Assembly (NCBI RefSeq): GCF_024198235.1
Contig: NZ_JAKCFB010000018.1
Location: forward strand, 124,001-188,000
From: Myxococcus dinghuensis
Lineage (GTDB): Bacteria; Myxococcota; Myxococcia; Myxococcales; Myxococcaceae
Direction: 5' to 3'
DNA: 64,000 nt
Of this stretch, positions 42,268 through 51,255 are shown piece after piece. The translations under genes and the position numbers were made by a program. The notes under the pieces are model-generated. The model worked only from the letters and a program-made list of their open reading frames with translations. It was not told where the DNA came from and made no database searches. Within the stretch, counting starts at the first letter, position 1. The number at the start of each line of letters is the position of its first letter.

Positions 42268-42837
42268 ATGGTCACGGAGTGGGAGGGGTATGCGACGTCG
42301 CAGGTCTGGCGGCCCGTGGCGTATCCCGGTCTGGTGCTGTATCGGGTCAGCGGGCTGTCGACGTCGCAGGCGTTGCATGTCCACGACGAGCTCCAGCTCA
42401 CGTTGGACGCGGGGCATGTCCAGCAGGTGTCCTTCGGCGCCTGGCACCTGACGGCCCCTCCCGGGAGCCTCGTCGTCATTCCCCCGGGCGAGTTGCACGC
42501 GCTGCACTCCGAGGGAGGACGCCCCGGCGTGCTCTACGGCATGCTCGTTCCCACGCCCTTGCTGGGCACCTCCGCCCGGCCACGCCTCGACGGTGAGGAG
42601 CCGCTCTTCCCGTCACAGGAGGAGGGCCTCATCCCCGGGAGCGGCGCCGTGCTCGAGGACCCGGAGGTGGCCCGCGTCTTCGTCGAGCTGCACCGTGCGC
42701 TGAGGGGCGTGCCCTCCACGGAGGATCCCCGGTTCGCGGCGCTGTTGGCGGATCTCCTGTCCCGCCTGCGAAAGGGGAGCGTGGAGCGCGCACCCGTCAA
42801 GCCGGGCGGGCCGTGGGCGCCTGGAGCAGCCCCGTGA
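42268..42837 (+). CDS. Orphan AraC-type cupin sensor domain lacking the DNA-binding part
   Basis: 189 residues from ATG 42268 (an upstream start at 42163 would add unlikely sequence). The fold is the N-terminal arabinose-binding cupin of AraC regulators: LVLYRVSG, HVHDELQLTLDAG, GSLVVIPPGELHALHSEG. In complete regulators about 100 residues with two helix-turn-helix motifs follow; here the protein stops after a short helix and a Pro/Gly tail. The gene overlaps the convergent NRDE gene by 41 bp at its 3' end. It may be a truncated regulator or an independent ligand-binding protein. Confidence 0.68.
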   Translation: MVTEWEGYATSQVWRPVAYPGLVLYRVSGLSTSQALHVHDELQLTLDAGHVQQVSFGAWHLTAPPGSLVVIPPGELHALHSEGGRPGVLYGMLVPTPLLGTSARPRLDGEEPLFPSQEEGLIPGSGAVLEDPEVARVFVELHRALRGVPSTEDPRFAALLADLLSRLRKGSVERAPVKPGGPWAPGAAP

Positions 42838-43603
42838 CGTCCCGCCAGGGACCCTCGCAGGGCGCGCGGTCCGACACCAGGTAGTGCCCCACGTGCCCGG
42901 GGCCGAGCGCGACGATGGCCGACGAGCGGGTGCCATAGGCCGGGGTGTGGATGCACAGCGCCTGGAGCCTGCGCGCGAAGTCGTCGGGCAGTCCCTCGAC
43001 CAACGACGCGGGGACCTGATCCGCGGGGGGCAGCAGGTCGTCCGCCAGGAGGGTCTTCAGTCCCTGGGTCAGTTGGGGCCAGGGCTGGTGCGCCACCTGG
43101 GCGGCGAGCAGCCGGGCCCGCTCGACCTTGGGCAGCAGGGTGGAGTCGAGCGTGTCGTTCGGCAGGACGTGGATGCCGGGCGGGACGTCCGCCCGCTCGA
43201 TGAGCCGACGGCCGGGGCGCGCATAGGCCACCCGGAGCGTCGTGGCGTCACCGTAGAGGAGGTTGAAGGGGCGGAAGTCCGCGCCGGACAGCGTGTCCAG
43301 GTAGCGCTCGATGGCCGCCGGGCTCCCCGCACGCAGGGCCTCGAGGACCACCTCGCCCCGTGAGTGGGCGGCCAGGGGCTGCTCCTGCCCCCCGCGCTGG
43401 TTCGTCAGGCCCACGAACAACCCGCCGTTAGTGACACCCATCCAGCTCCCACCCCGCTCGACGTCGCGTCCCCCGACGGCGCGTGGGGACTCCAGCAGGA
43501 CCTGGGGGCCCGTCGCCGGGCGCGCGTACAGCTCGTCCCGGTTGGCCGCGAGCACCAGCGGCCATTCAGGGTGGACCTGACGAAGGATGACGATGGTGCA
43601 CAT
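42797..43603 (-). CDS. NRDE (TANGO2-like) family protein
   Basis: 268 residues. It begins MCTIVILRQVHPEWPLVLAANRDE, the defining start of the family: Cys2 could become an N-terminal nucleophile, followed by the NRDE tetrapeptide. GGSWMGVTNGGLFVGLTNQRG follows. Eukaryotic TANGO2 is linked to lipid and haem handling, and bacterial members are uncharacterised or annotated as Ntn-hydrolase-like. It is divergent from metG (115 bp apart) and converges on the AraC-like gene with overlapping ends. Confidence 0.88.
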   Translation of the reverse strand: MCTIVILRQVHPEWPLVLAANRDELYARPATGPQVLLESPRAVGGRDVERGGSWMGVTNGGLFVGLTNQRGGQEQPLAAHSRGEVVLEALRAGSPAAIERYLDTLSGADFRPFNLLYGDATTLRVAYARPGRRLIERADVPPGIHVLPNDTLDSTLLPKVERARLLAAQVAHQPWPQLTQGLKTLLADDLLPPADQVPASLVEGLPDDFARRLQALCIHTPAYGTRSSAIVALGPGHVGHYLVSDRAPCEGPWRDVTGLLQAPTARPA

Positions 43604-43718
43604 AGCTATCCGGTCGATAACATCCCTGGCTCCGCGGCGCATTCGTGCTCGTGTCCCGCACGCCGTCGATGACCTCGGCCACCCGAGCGGCTAATGTCCG
43701 CCGCCCCCAGGAGAATCC

Positions 43719-45824
43719 ATGGCGGAGAGAATCCTCGTCACCAGCGCGCTTCCGTACGCGAACGGCCCCATCCACATCGGCCACGCCGTCGAGTACATCC
43801 AGACCGACATCTACGTCCGGTTCCTCCGCTCGTGCGGCAGGGACGTCGTCTACTTCTGCGCGGACGACACGCACGGCACCCCCATCGAGCTCAACGCGGC
43901 GAAGCAGGGGCTCAAGCCCGAGCAGTTCATCGCCCGCTTCCAGGAAGAGCACCAGAAGGACTTCCACGACCTGGACGTCCGGTTCGACTCCTTCCACTCC
44001 ACCAACTCGCCGGAGAACCGCCACTACGCGGAGCTCATCTACGGGCGGTTGAAGGAGAAGGGCGACATCGACCGCCGGTCCATCGAGCAGACGTACTGCG
44101 AGAAGGACAAGCGCTTCCTGCCCGACCGCTTCATCAAGGGCACGTGTCCCAACTGCAAGTCGCCGGACCAGTACGGCGACGTCTGCGAGAAGTGCGGCAA
44201 GGCCTACAGCCCCACCGACCTCATCGACCCGCGCTGCGCGCTGTGTGGCACCCCGCCGGTGCGCAAGTCGTCCGACCACCTGTTCTTCAAGCTGTCGCGG
44301 CACGCGGACTTCCTGCAGGCGCTCCTGCGCAAGCCGGGCTTCCTGCACCCGGGCCTCGCCGCCCAGCTCCAGGGCTTCTTCGAGAAGGGGCTCGCGGACT
44401 GGGACATCAGCCGTGACGGGCCGTACTTCGGCTTCGCCATCCCGGGTGAGACGGACAAGTACTTCTACGTCTGGCTGGACGCGCCCATCGGCTACATCGC
44501 GACCACGGAGAAGTGGGCGAAGGAGACGGGCAAGGCGAAGAGCGCGCTGGACTACTGGTCCGTCGACAGCGACACGCGCATCGTCCACTTCATCGGCAAG
44601 GACATCGTCTACTTCCACGCGCTGTTCTGGCCCGCCGTGCTGAACGTGGCCGGGCTGCACGTGCCCACGGAGATCAAGGTCCACGGGCACCTGACGGTGA
44701 ACGGGGAGAAGATGTCGAAGAGCCGCGGCACCATGGTGCCGGTGCGCGACTACCTCCAGAACCTGGACCCCAGCTACCTGCGGTACTTCTACGCGGCGAA
44801 CCTGGGCCCGGGCGTGGAGGACCTCGACCTCAACCTCAAGGACTTCCGGCTGCGCGTGAACGGCGAGCTGGTGAACAACGTGGGCAACCTGGCCAACCGG
44901 GCCCTGTCGCTGCTGGCGGGACCGCTGGGCGGGAAGCTGGCGCCGGGCCGCGCCGAGGGCCCGGGCCGCGCGCTGGTGGAGTCCGTGCTCGCCCGCGTCC
45001 CGGAGGTCCGCGAGGCCTTCGAGAAGCTCGAGTACCGCAACGCCATCCGCGTCATCACCGACATCGCCTCGGCGGCGAACGCCTTCGTCCAGGCGCAGGC
45101 GCCGTGGGCGCAGGTGAAGAAGGACGCCGAGGTCGCGCGCGCGGACCTGTCCGACGCGGCGGACGTGGTGTACCTGCTGGGCGCGCTGCTCGCGCCGGTG
45201 ACGCCGCGCGTGTCGGAGAAGCTGTTCGCGCAGCTCGGCGCGCCGCCGCTCACGTTCCAGGCGCTGGAGGGGGCGAAGTATCCGCTGCTGGATCGCAGCC
45301 GTCCCATCGGCACGCCGGAGCCGCTGCTGCCGCGGCTGGAGGAGGAGCGCGTCAACGCCATCCTCGCCACGCCGCCGGCGGCCGCCGCGCCGGAGCCGAA
45401 GAAGGCCGAGGGCAAGGAGCCGAAGGAGAAGGCGGAGAAGAAGGCCGCCGAGGCCGCTCCCGCCGCCGCGCAGGCTCCCGCGGGCGAGGCACCCGTGGAG
45501 ATCGAATACGCGGACTTCGCCAAGGTGGAGCTCAAGTCCGGCAAGGTGCTGGCGGCGGAGAAGGTGAAGGGCGCGGACAAGCTGCTGAAGCTCACGGTGG
45601 ACGTGGGCGAGGCGGGTGGCCCGCGCACCATCGTCTCCGGCATCGCCGAGGCGTTCGCGCCCGAGTCGCTGGTGGGGCGCAACGTGGTGGTGGTGGCGAA
45701 CCTCAAGCCCCGCAAGCTCAAGGGCATCGAGTCGCGCGGCATGCTCCTGACGGCGGGGCCGGGCGCCCCGAACCTGTCGCTCCTGGACCCGGGGGACGTC
45801 CCGCCCGGAAGCGACGTGAAGTAG
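43719..45824 (+). CDS. metG: Methionine-tRNA ligase
   Basis: 701 residues. The HIGH motif is PIHIGHA near residue 18 and the KMSKS loop is GEKMSKSRG near 331. Two zinc-knuckle Cys pairs are in CPNCKSPDQYGDVCEKCGK and CALCG. The C-terminus, after an Ala/Lys/Glu/Pro-rich linker (about 550-600), is a tRNA-binding OB domain of the Trbp111 type (FAKVELKSGKVLAAEKV to SRGMLLTAG). This domain makes the enzyme a dimer in other bacteria. A hairpin follows the stop codon. Confidence 0.96.
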   Translation: MAERILVTSALPYANGPIHIGHAVEYIQTDIYVRFLRSCGRDVVYFCADDTHGTPIELNAAKQGLKPEQFIARFQEEHQKDFHDLDVRFDSFHSTNSPENRHYAELIYGRLKEKGDIDRRSIEQTYCEKDKRFLPDRFIKGTCPNCKSPDQYGDVCEKCGKAYSPTDLIDPRCALCGTPPVRKSSDHLFFKLSRHADFLQALLRKPGFLHPGLAAQLQGFFEKGLADWDISRDGPYFGFAIPGETDKYFYVWLDAPIGYIATTEKWAKETGKAKSALDYWSVDSDTRIVHFIGKDIVYFHALFWPAVLNVAGLHVPTEIKVHGHLTVNGEKMSKSRGTMVPVRDYLQNLDPSYLRYFYAANLGPGVEDLDLNLKDFRLRVNGELVNNVGNLANRALSLLAGPLGGKLAPGRAEGPGRALVESVLARVPEVREAFEKLEYRNAIRVITDIASAANAFVQAQAPWAQVKKDAEVARADLSDAADVVYLLGALLAPVTPRVSEKLFAQLGAPPLTFQALEGAKYPLLDRSRPIGTPEPLLPRLEEERVNAILATPPAAAAPEPKKAEGKEPKEKAEKKAAEAAPAAAQAPAGEAPVEIEYADFAKVELKSGKVLAAEKVKGADKLLKLTVDVGEAGGPRTIVSGIAEAFAPESLVGRNVVVVANLKPRKLKGIESRGMLLTAGPGAPNLSLLDPGDVPPGSDVK

Positions 45825-45833
45825 TCCTTCGTG

Positions 45834-45872
45834 CGCGCCGTGCCGGAAGCCCCGGGCTCCTGGCACGGCGCG
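45834..45872 (+). terminator. Hairpin after metG
   Basis: CGCGCCGTGCC (45834-45844) and GGCACGGCGCG (45862-45872) are perfectly complementary over 11 bp; the loop can form a further AGCCC/GGGCT stem. There is no T-run. Confidence 0.6.
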
Positions 45873-45992
45873 GCGCGCTCCTCCCGAGGCGCGGGAGCAG
45901 GCCTCGTGGACGAGACATGGCATGCGGGGCGTGGGATGGCTCACGCCCCAGTCCCCGGGGCGTCGTGGCTTCGGGCATCGAGGTGACTGGAC

Positions 45993-46967
45993 GTGACGGA
46001 TTGGCGTGCGGAGCGGGACCGGGCCCTGTTGGTCCTCGAGCGTGAGAAGCGCGCGGGGCTGCGGGCCGAGGCCGCGGATCAGCTTCACCACCTCGCGGCC
46101 GAGGTTCCCTCTCGCGCTCCCGAGTTCGCGGACGTCCTCCCCCGGCTGCTGGCGGACGCGCAGCCGGACGTGAAGCGCGCGGGGCTGGCCCTGGCCACCG
46201 TGGTGCTTCCCCTCGAGGAGGCGACGGCGCTGCTCATCTCCCGGCTGAGGGACGCGGAGTCGCTGGTGCGGCTGGAGGCCACCGGCCGGCTGGCGGACAT
46301 GGCGCGCCCCGAGCTTCGTGGCTCGCTGGCCGGAATGCTGGAGGACGAGGTCCTGGAGGTCCGCTTCGAGGCCGCGCGGGGCATCGCCGCGCTCAGCCAC
46401 GCCGCGGGGCTCGACGTGCTGGTGGAGGCGCTCGACGCGGACATGCTCCGCTTCCGGGCGCTCGGCGCCCTGGCGGAGCTGGAGGATGCGCGCGCGCTGC
46501 CCGCCGTGAAGCGGCTCTTCGGGCGCTGGCTGCTGCCGGCGTTCGACAAGACGCAGGCGGCCGGCGTGCTGGCGAAGCTCGGTGAGCCGGAGGGGGCGAA
46601 GTACCTGCTCCTGCGCTCGCGCAAGAAGTGGAGCCAGGACCGGGCGCTCGCCGTGGAGCTCCTGGGGGAGGTGAGGGCCCCCGGCGCGTTGGAGCGGCTG
46701 AAGGAGATCGTCGAGGACGCGAACGACTCCAGCCGGGGCGCGGCGGCTCGCGGCCTGGGGCGCCTGGGCGACGCGAGGGCGCTACCCTGGCTGCTCGCGC
46801 TCCTGCGGGACGCGGGGGCGGAAGAGGATGATCGGCTGGACGCGGCGGATGGGCTGTGGCGCTTGGGGCTGCCGGAGGGGCGCGAGCAGGTGCGCGCCGC
46901 CGTGAGCACCTTCACCTCACCCGAGGCCCGCAGGGAGCTGGACGAGCTGCTTCAGGAGGGGACATGA
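45993..46967 (+). CDS. HEAT-repeat protein
   Basis: 324 residues from GTG 45993, with GAGGTG at 8 bp. The protein is built of successive two-helix HEAT-like repeats: VRLEATGRLADMARPELRGSL, VRFEAARGIAALSHAAGLDVL, ALGALAELEDARALPAVKRL, GAAARGLGRLGDARALPWLLALLRD. Such solenoids mediate protein-protein contacts or phycobilin-lyase-like functions; no catalytic residues are seen. It overlaps tatD by ATGA. Confidence 0.85.
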   Translation: MTDWRAERDRALLVLEREKRAGLRAEAADQLHHLAAEVPSRAPEFADVLPRLLADAQPDVKRAGLALATVVLPLEEATALLISRLRDAESLVRLEATGRLADMARPELRGSLAGMLEDEVLEVRFEAARGIAALSHAAGLDVLVEALDADMLRFRALGALAELEDARALPAVKRLFGRWLLPAFDKTQAAGVLAKLGEPEGAKYLLLRSRKKWSQDRALAVELLGEVRAPGALERLKEIVEDANDSSRGAAARGLGRLGDARALPWLLALLRDAGAEEDDRLDAADGLWRLGLPEGREQVRAAVSTFTSPEARRELDELLQEGT

Positions 46968-47740
46968 GACTGGTGGACGCGCACTGCCACCTGGAAGTGA
47001 AGGACTTCGCGGACGTGGCGCCCGTGCTGGAGCGGGCCCGGGCCGCCGGCCTCGTCCACGCCATCGTCGTGGGGCAGTTCCACGGGCCGGGCGAGTGGGG
47101 CAACGCGCTGGCGTTGGCCGCGGCCCACCCGGAGTTCCTGTCGCCCACCCTGGGCATCCACCCGCACGAGGCCGCCCGCGCGACGGACGCGGACCTGGCC
47201 ACCCTGGATGCGACGTGCGCCCTCCCGGAGGTCCGCGCCGTGGGCGAGGCGGGCCTGGACTACTACTACGACCACTCCCCGCGCGAGGCGCAGGCGCGCA
47301 TCTTCCGGCACCAGTGCGCCCTGGCGGTGAAGCTGGGCAAGCCGCTGGTCGTCCACGTCCGCGACGCGCACGAGGACTGCGACGAGATCCTCGGCGAGGT
47401 GGGTGTCACCCGCGGCGTCATCCACTGCTTCACGGGGGACACGGTGGCCGCGCGGCGCTACCTGGACCGGGGCTTCTACCTCTCGCTGTCCGGCGTCATC
47501 ACCTACAAGAAGACGGAGGCGCTCCAGGACGCGGTGCGCTTCGCGCCGTTGGACCGGCTGATGGTGGAGACGGACAGCCCGTACCTGGCGCCCGTGCCGC
47601 ACCGGGGCCGGAAGAACGAGCCGTCCCACGTGGTGGAGACGGCGAAGAAGGTGGCGGAGCTGAAGGGCGTGTCGCTGGAGGCGGTGACCGAGGTCACCAC
47701 CGCCAACGCCTCCGCCCTCTTCAACCTCAACCTGCGCTGA
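46964..47740 (+). CDS. tatD: TatD family metal-dependent hydrolase
   Basis: 258 residues. Metal ligands are visible: DAHCHLE at 5-11, GIHPHE, the Glu in GEAGLDYYYD, His in VVHVRDAHED, His in IHCFTGD and the Asp of VETDSPYLAP. The family has 3'-5' DNase and other phosphohydrolase activities used in DNA repair and quality control. Start overlaps the HEAT gene stop, implying coupling. Its 3' end overlaps the convergent signalling gene by 14 bp. Confidence 0.93.
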   Translation: MRLVDAHCHLEVKDFADVAPVLERARAAGLVHAIVVGQFHGPGEWGNALALAAAHPEFLSPTLGIHPHEAARATDADLATLDATCALPEVRAVGEAGLDYYYDHSPREAQARIFRHQCALAVKLGKPLVVHVRDAHEDCDEILGEVGVTRGVIHCFTGDTVAARRYLDRGFYLSLSGVITYKKTEALQDAVRFAPLDRLMVETDSPYLAPVPHRGRKNEPSHVVETAKKVAELKGVSLEAVTEVTTANASALFNLNLR

Positions 47741-49682
47741 GGCCGCCGGCCAGGGCCTGGAGGTCCTGGTCCATCTGCGGCACGTCGAGCAGCAGCGCGT
47801 CCGGGTCGTACTGGAAGTCGGCCTGCTTGAGCTTCAGCAGCGCCTGGAGCGCGGGCTCGCCGGTGTGGCCGCCGAACGAGGCGAACACCACGCGGCCGCC
47901 CTCCAGGTGGAGCGACCCCTCCAGCGTGTGCTGGCGCAGTTGGAGCCGGCCGCTCTTCTTCCCGCCGCCCAGCGTGCGCAGCAGCTCGCGCGGCGGCAGC
48001 TCGTCGAAGCTGCCTCGCACCACGCGGCCCGGGCCGTTGTGCAGCACCCGGTCCTCCAGCAGGGTCCGCACGGCGTCGGCCACGGCGGGCTTGTCCCCCG
48101 GGGGGAGCACCTGGGTGGCGCCGCCCATCAACAGCCGCTCGCGGGTCGGGCCGTCCGGCTCGCCCACCACGGCGATGGGCAGGCCCGCCGTCTCCGGGGC
48201 GGAGCGCGCCTGCTGGAGCAGGTCCATCACCTCCTGCTGTCCCAGCCGGAGGCTGAGCACGAGCACGTCGCAGTCCTGGCGGGCCAGGCCGTCGTTCGCG
48301 CCCTCCTGGGTGGACAGCGCGTGCGCCACCAGGCCCTGCTTGAGCACGGCCTCCAGCAGCTCTCCGCGCGCCGTCTCGTCCGGCTCCACGACGAGCACCT
48401 GGCGGCCCTCGCTCTCCAGCCGGTGCCGGAGCAGCTCACCGCTCTGGAGCTGGATGACCAGGTCCGCCACCACGGGGTCGTAGAGCACGCCCGCGTTCGT
48501 GCGCAGGTGCTCCAGGGCCTGCTCCTTGGGGAGCGCCTTGCCCAGCGCGTTGCCGGGGTTCTTGGTCAGCTCGAGGAAGCTGTCCACCGCCGCGATGATG
48601 CGCGCGCCCAGGGTGATGTCCTCGCCCTTGGCGCCCTGGGGCGTGCCGGAGCCGTCCCAGGCCTCGTACATCTGCGCGAGGATGGTGTTGACCTGCGTGG
48701 GCAGGTGCACCGTCTCGAACAGCTTGGTGGGCGCGCGGCACGCGGCGCGGGCCTGCGCCTTCCACTCGGAGTTGACGGCGTTGCTGGCGAGCGAGAAGTG
48801 CCGCTCGGAGGGCTTGCCCAGGTCGTGCAGGTACGCGGCGATGGACAGGGCCGCCAGCTCCTTGTGCGGCATGCCCATGCGCTGGCCGACGATGCCCGCC
48901 TGCCGCGCCAGCTGCGCGGAGTGGCCGCGGTGGCGCTGCCGGTCCTGCTCCAGGAGCCCCACCAGGATGCCCAGCGTCTCCACGTAGTCGATGTCGCTGA
49001 CCAGGCCGCGTGGCCCGCCCGGCTCCCGCCGCTGCGTGGAGGCGCGTCCGGCCGCCTGGGTGCCGTTGGGGCGCTGCAGCCGCAGGCGCGCGTCCGTCTC
49101 CATCCGCAGGGACAGGCTGGTGCGCTGGCCCGCGGAGGTGCGGTTGTGCTCGGCGGCGCCCGCGCGCGACGTCGCGGGGGCCTCCTGGGGACGGCCCTGT
49201 CCGCTGGCCGCCTCCTGCAGGGCCGCGAACGCGGTGGTGTCGCCGTAGTAGTGCTTGCGGATGGCCGCGGCGATGGCGCTGCGCAGGCCCACGTAGGCGT
49301 AGACCTCCGACATGCCCGTCACCAGGGCAATCTCGTCCATCAGCGCCTTGTTCTGCGGCTCGGCGGCGACGACGGACAGGAGCTTGCGGTCCGGATCCAC
49401 CGCGAGCGGCAGCACGTTCTGCGCCTCGGCCAGCCGCACCGGCAGCCGGTCGAGGACCTCCGTGGCGATCCGCGCCTTGGCCAGCTTGTCCGCGCTGACG
49501 AAGCGCGTCTGGAACTCCGCGGCCAGGAAGCGCAGCAACGCCGCTTCCTGGAGGAGCCCCAGCTCCACCAGCGAGTCACCCAGCTTGTGGCCGGTGATCT
49601 TCTGGTGCTCCAGGGCCTGCTCCACGGCCCCGGCGTTGACGAGCCCCGCCTCGATGAGGCGCTCACCCAACTTCTTCGCCAT
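47727..49682 (-). CDS. MshEN, degenerate HD-GYP, pseudo-receiver and DUF4388 signalling protein
   Basis: 651 residues. Domain order: MshEN-type N-terminal domain (LGERLIEAGLVNAGAVEQALEHQK, LVELGLLQEAALLRFLA), which binds c-di-GMP in PilB/GspE relatives; HD-GYP-like domain (about 225-400); receiver-like domain (about 410-540); DUF4388/PATAN (about 550-650). In the HD-GYP domain LHDLGK is present, but the HHExxDGxGYP signature reads MYEAWDGSGTP. In the receiver VLVLSLRLG has Ser where the phospho-Asp should be. The protein may therefore sense or scaffold rather than catalyse. The next gene is only 6 bp upstream on the same strand. Confidence 0.85.
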   Translation of the reverse strand: MAKKLGERLIEAGLVNAGAVEQALEHQKITGHKLGDSLVELGLLQEAALLRFLAAEFQTRFVSADKLAKARIATEVLDRLPVRLAEAQNVLPLAVDPDRKLLSVVAAEPQNKALMDEIALVTGMSEVYAYVGLRSAIAAAIRKHYYGDTTAFAALQEAASGQGRPQEAPATSRAGAAEHNRTSAGQRTSLSLRMETDARLRLQRPNGTQAAGRASTQRREPGGPRGLVSDIDYVETLGILVGLLEQDRQRHRGHSAQLARQAGIVGQRMGMPHKELAALSIAAYLHDLGKPSERHFSLASNAVNSEWKAQARAACRAPTKLFETVHLPTQVNTILAQMYEAWDGSGTPQGAKGEDITLGARIIAAVDSFLELTKNPGNALGKALPKEQALEHLRTNAGVLYDPVVADLVIQLQSGELLRHRLESEGRQVLVVEPDETARGELLEAVLKQGLVAHALSTQEGANDGLARQDCDVLVLSLRLGQQEVMDLLQQARSAPETAGLPIAVVGEPDGPTRERLLMGGATQVLPPGDKPAVADAVRTLLEDRVLHNGPGRVVRGSFDELPPRELLRTLGGGKKSGRLQLRQHTLEGSLHLEGGRVVFASFGGHTGEPALQALLKLKQADFQYDPDALLLDVPQMDQDLQALAGGLSAG

Positions 49683-49688
49683 GGTGTC

Positions 49689-51212
49689 TCAGCTCTCCGA
49701 CGAGCCCTCTCCATCCTTCTTCGACGCCGACTCCGAGGGGGGGCTCAGGGAGGTCAGCGCGCTGAACGGCTTGAAGGTCAGCTCCTTCGGCAGGTGGCTG
49801 GGGTCGCGCGGGGGGCGCTCCTCGCGGGGCGGACGCGCGGGGCGCTCCTCGCCACGGGGACGCTCCTCGCGGGGCGCACGCTCCTCACGGGGCGGGCGCT
49901 CCTTGCGCGGGGGGCGCTGCTCGGAGCGCGGGGCCGGCTGCGCGCCGCCCTCCGCGGGCGCCTGGCCCTGCTCGGCCTGGGCGCCTCCCTGCTGCGGGGC
50001 CTTGTCGCCCCGCGCCTTGCGCTTCTCCTCGCGGGACTTGCGGCGGCCCGAGCCACCCTCCACCGGAGCGCGGCCCCGGCTGGTGGGCACGGGGCCCTTC
50101 CACAACTGCCGGTCGGCGTGGCGCGCCGCGTCCGTCCACCGCTCGTTGCCGGAGTCCTTCTGCATCGCCTCCAGCCACGAGGCCATGCGCGAGTCCAGCC
50201 CGTCCAGCGTGAGGACGACCTGGGCCTCCAGCGTCACCGGCACCCGGGCGCCGCCGGCCTCGCCCTCCTGGGCGATGACCAGGTGCGTGAGGTGCTGCTC
50301 CAGCAGCGCGGGGAAGCCGGGGATGGCCAGCGTCTTCTCGCGGAGCTTCTGGGCGGCGAGCACCGCGTGGCCCACCAGCCGGCCCTCGTCGGTGCCCTCG
50401 TGGCCCTTGTCCGCGGAGACCTCGGCCACCTTCATCACGTTGCGCAGGAGCGCGCCCGCCAGCAGCAGGTCGCGGTCCACCATGGGGTAGTGGTCCGCCA
50501 CGCGCAGCGTCAGCCGCAGCACGGACAGGATGTGCTCGGCCAGCCCGCCGCGCCACGCGTGGTGCGTGCCCCGGGCGCCAGCGGCCACCGGCAGCGCGGC
50601 GGCCACCTGCGCGTCGTCCAGGAAGGACACGAGCAACTGCTTCACGTTCGCGTCGCCCACGCGCTCGGTGACGAGCTCGCGGATGAGCCCCGCGGCGCGC
50701 GCTCCGCCGCCGCCGCCCTCGTGACGGGCCTCGGGGGCCTTGTCGGCCTTCTCGGGACGCTCGGCCTTCTCGGGGCGCTCGGCCTTCTCCTGCGCCGGCT
50801 TCGCCTCGGCGGCGGGCTTCGCCTCCGGGGGCGGGGCCGGGGGCGGCTCGAACTCCTTGGGGTCGAGCGGCTCCGGATCCAACCGCTCCACGGCCTCGAC
50901 CACCACCTGGGTGCGGCCGTGGAACTGGATGACGCCGCCCTGGACGAGCACGAAGTCCCCGCTCTGGAACGCGGGCTCGAGCGCGTCGACCTTGTCGAAG
51001 ACGCGCGCGTCCACCTCGCCGCTCTTGTCGACGAGTGTCACCGCGAGGAAGACCTTGCCACTGCGGGCGGTCACCTTCTCCTTCTTGGTGACGCGGAAGA
51101 CGGTGTTGACGCGGTCCTTCTCTCGAAGGTCGGCCGCGTACACCTTGCGGACGGTCTCGACGGAACCTGCCGGGGTGGAGGACGCGGTCTCGGGGGAGTT
51201 TTCGTTGGTCAT
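49689..51212 (-). CDS. OB-fold plus inactive HD-domain protein, YhaM-like
   Basis: 507 residues. The N-terminus is an OB-fold (about 20-110, FLAVTLVDKSGEVDARVFD, GDFVLVQGGVIQFHGRTQ) and the centre an HD domain as in YhaM/CBF1-type 3'-5' exoribonucleases (HHAWRGGLAEHILSVLRL). But the HDIGK motif reads RNVMK, SHHG reads AQEG and the late DDLDAK reads DGLDSR, so most metal ligands are gone and catalysis is unlikely. The last 110 residues are a disordered repeat region (PPREERAPREERPRGEERP). It may bind RNA or DNA without cutting. It lies 6 bp upstream of the MshEN/HD-GYP gene and 43 bp downstream of the methyltransferase-like gene. Confidence 0.82.
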   Translation of the reverse strand: MTNENSPETASSTPAGSVETVRKVYAADLREKDRVNTVFRVTKKEKVTARSGKVFLAVTLVDKSGEVDARVFDKVDALEPAFQSGDFVLVQGGVIQFHGRTQVVVEAVERLDPEPLDPKEFEPPPAPPPEAKPAAEAKPAQEKAERPEKAERPEKADKAPEARHEGGGGGARAAGLIRELVTERVGDANVKQLLVSFLDDAQVAAALPVAAGARGTHHAWRGGLAEHILSVLRLTLRVADHYPMVDRDLLLAGALLRNVMKVAEVSADKGHEGTDEGRLVGHAVLAAQKLREKTLAIPGFPALLEQHLTHLVIAQEGEAGGARVPVTLEAQVVLTLDGLDSRMASWLEAMQKDSGNERWTDAARHADRQLWKGPVPTSRGRAPVEGGSGRRKSREEKRKARGDKAPQQGGAQAEQGQAPAEGGAQPAPRSEQRPPRKERPPREERAPREERPRGEERPARPPREERPPRDPSHLPKELTFKPFSALTSLSPPSESASKKDGEGSSES

Positions 51213-51255
51213 CGCGGCGGCGCACACTAGCACCCCGGAGGGCCGCGCGGGGGCG

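Noticed and set aside
43566..46400. 944-codon antisense frame over metG
   Set aside because: Shadow: Arg/Leu/Val-rich, crosses metG and its neighbour.
49780..50060. Repetitive Arg/Glu/Pro coding sequence as a possible mobile or CRISPR-like repeat
   Set aside because: Irregular units in frame within the disordered tail of the YhaM-like protein; ordinary low complexity.
47865..51230. 1121-codon plus-strand frame over the two HD genes
   Set aside because: Shadow; spans two opposite-strand genes with clear domains.
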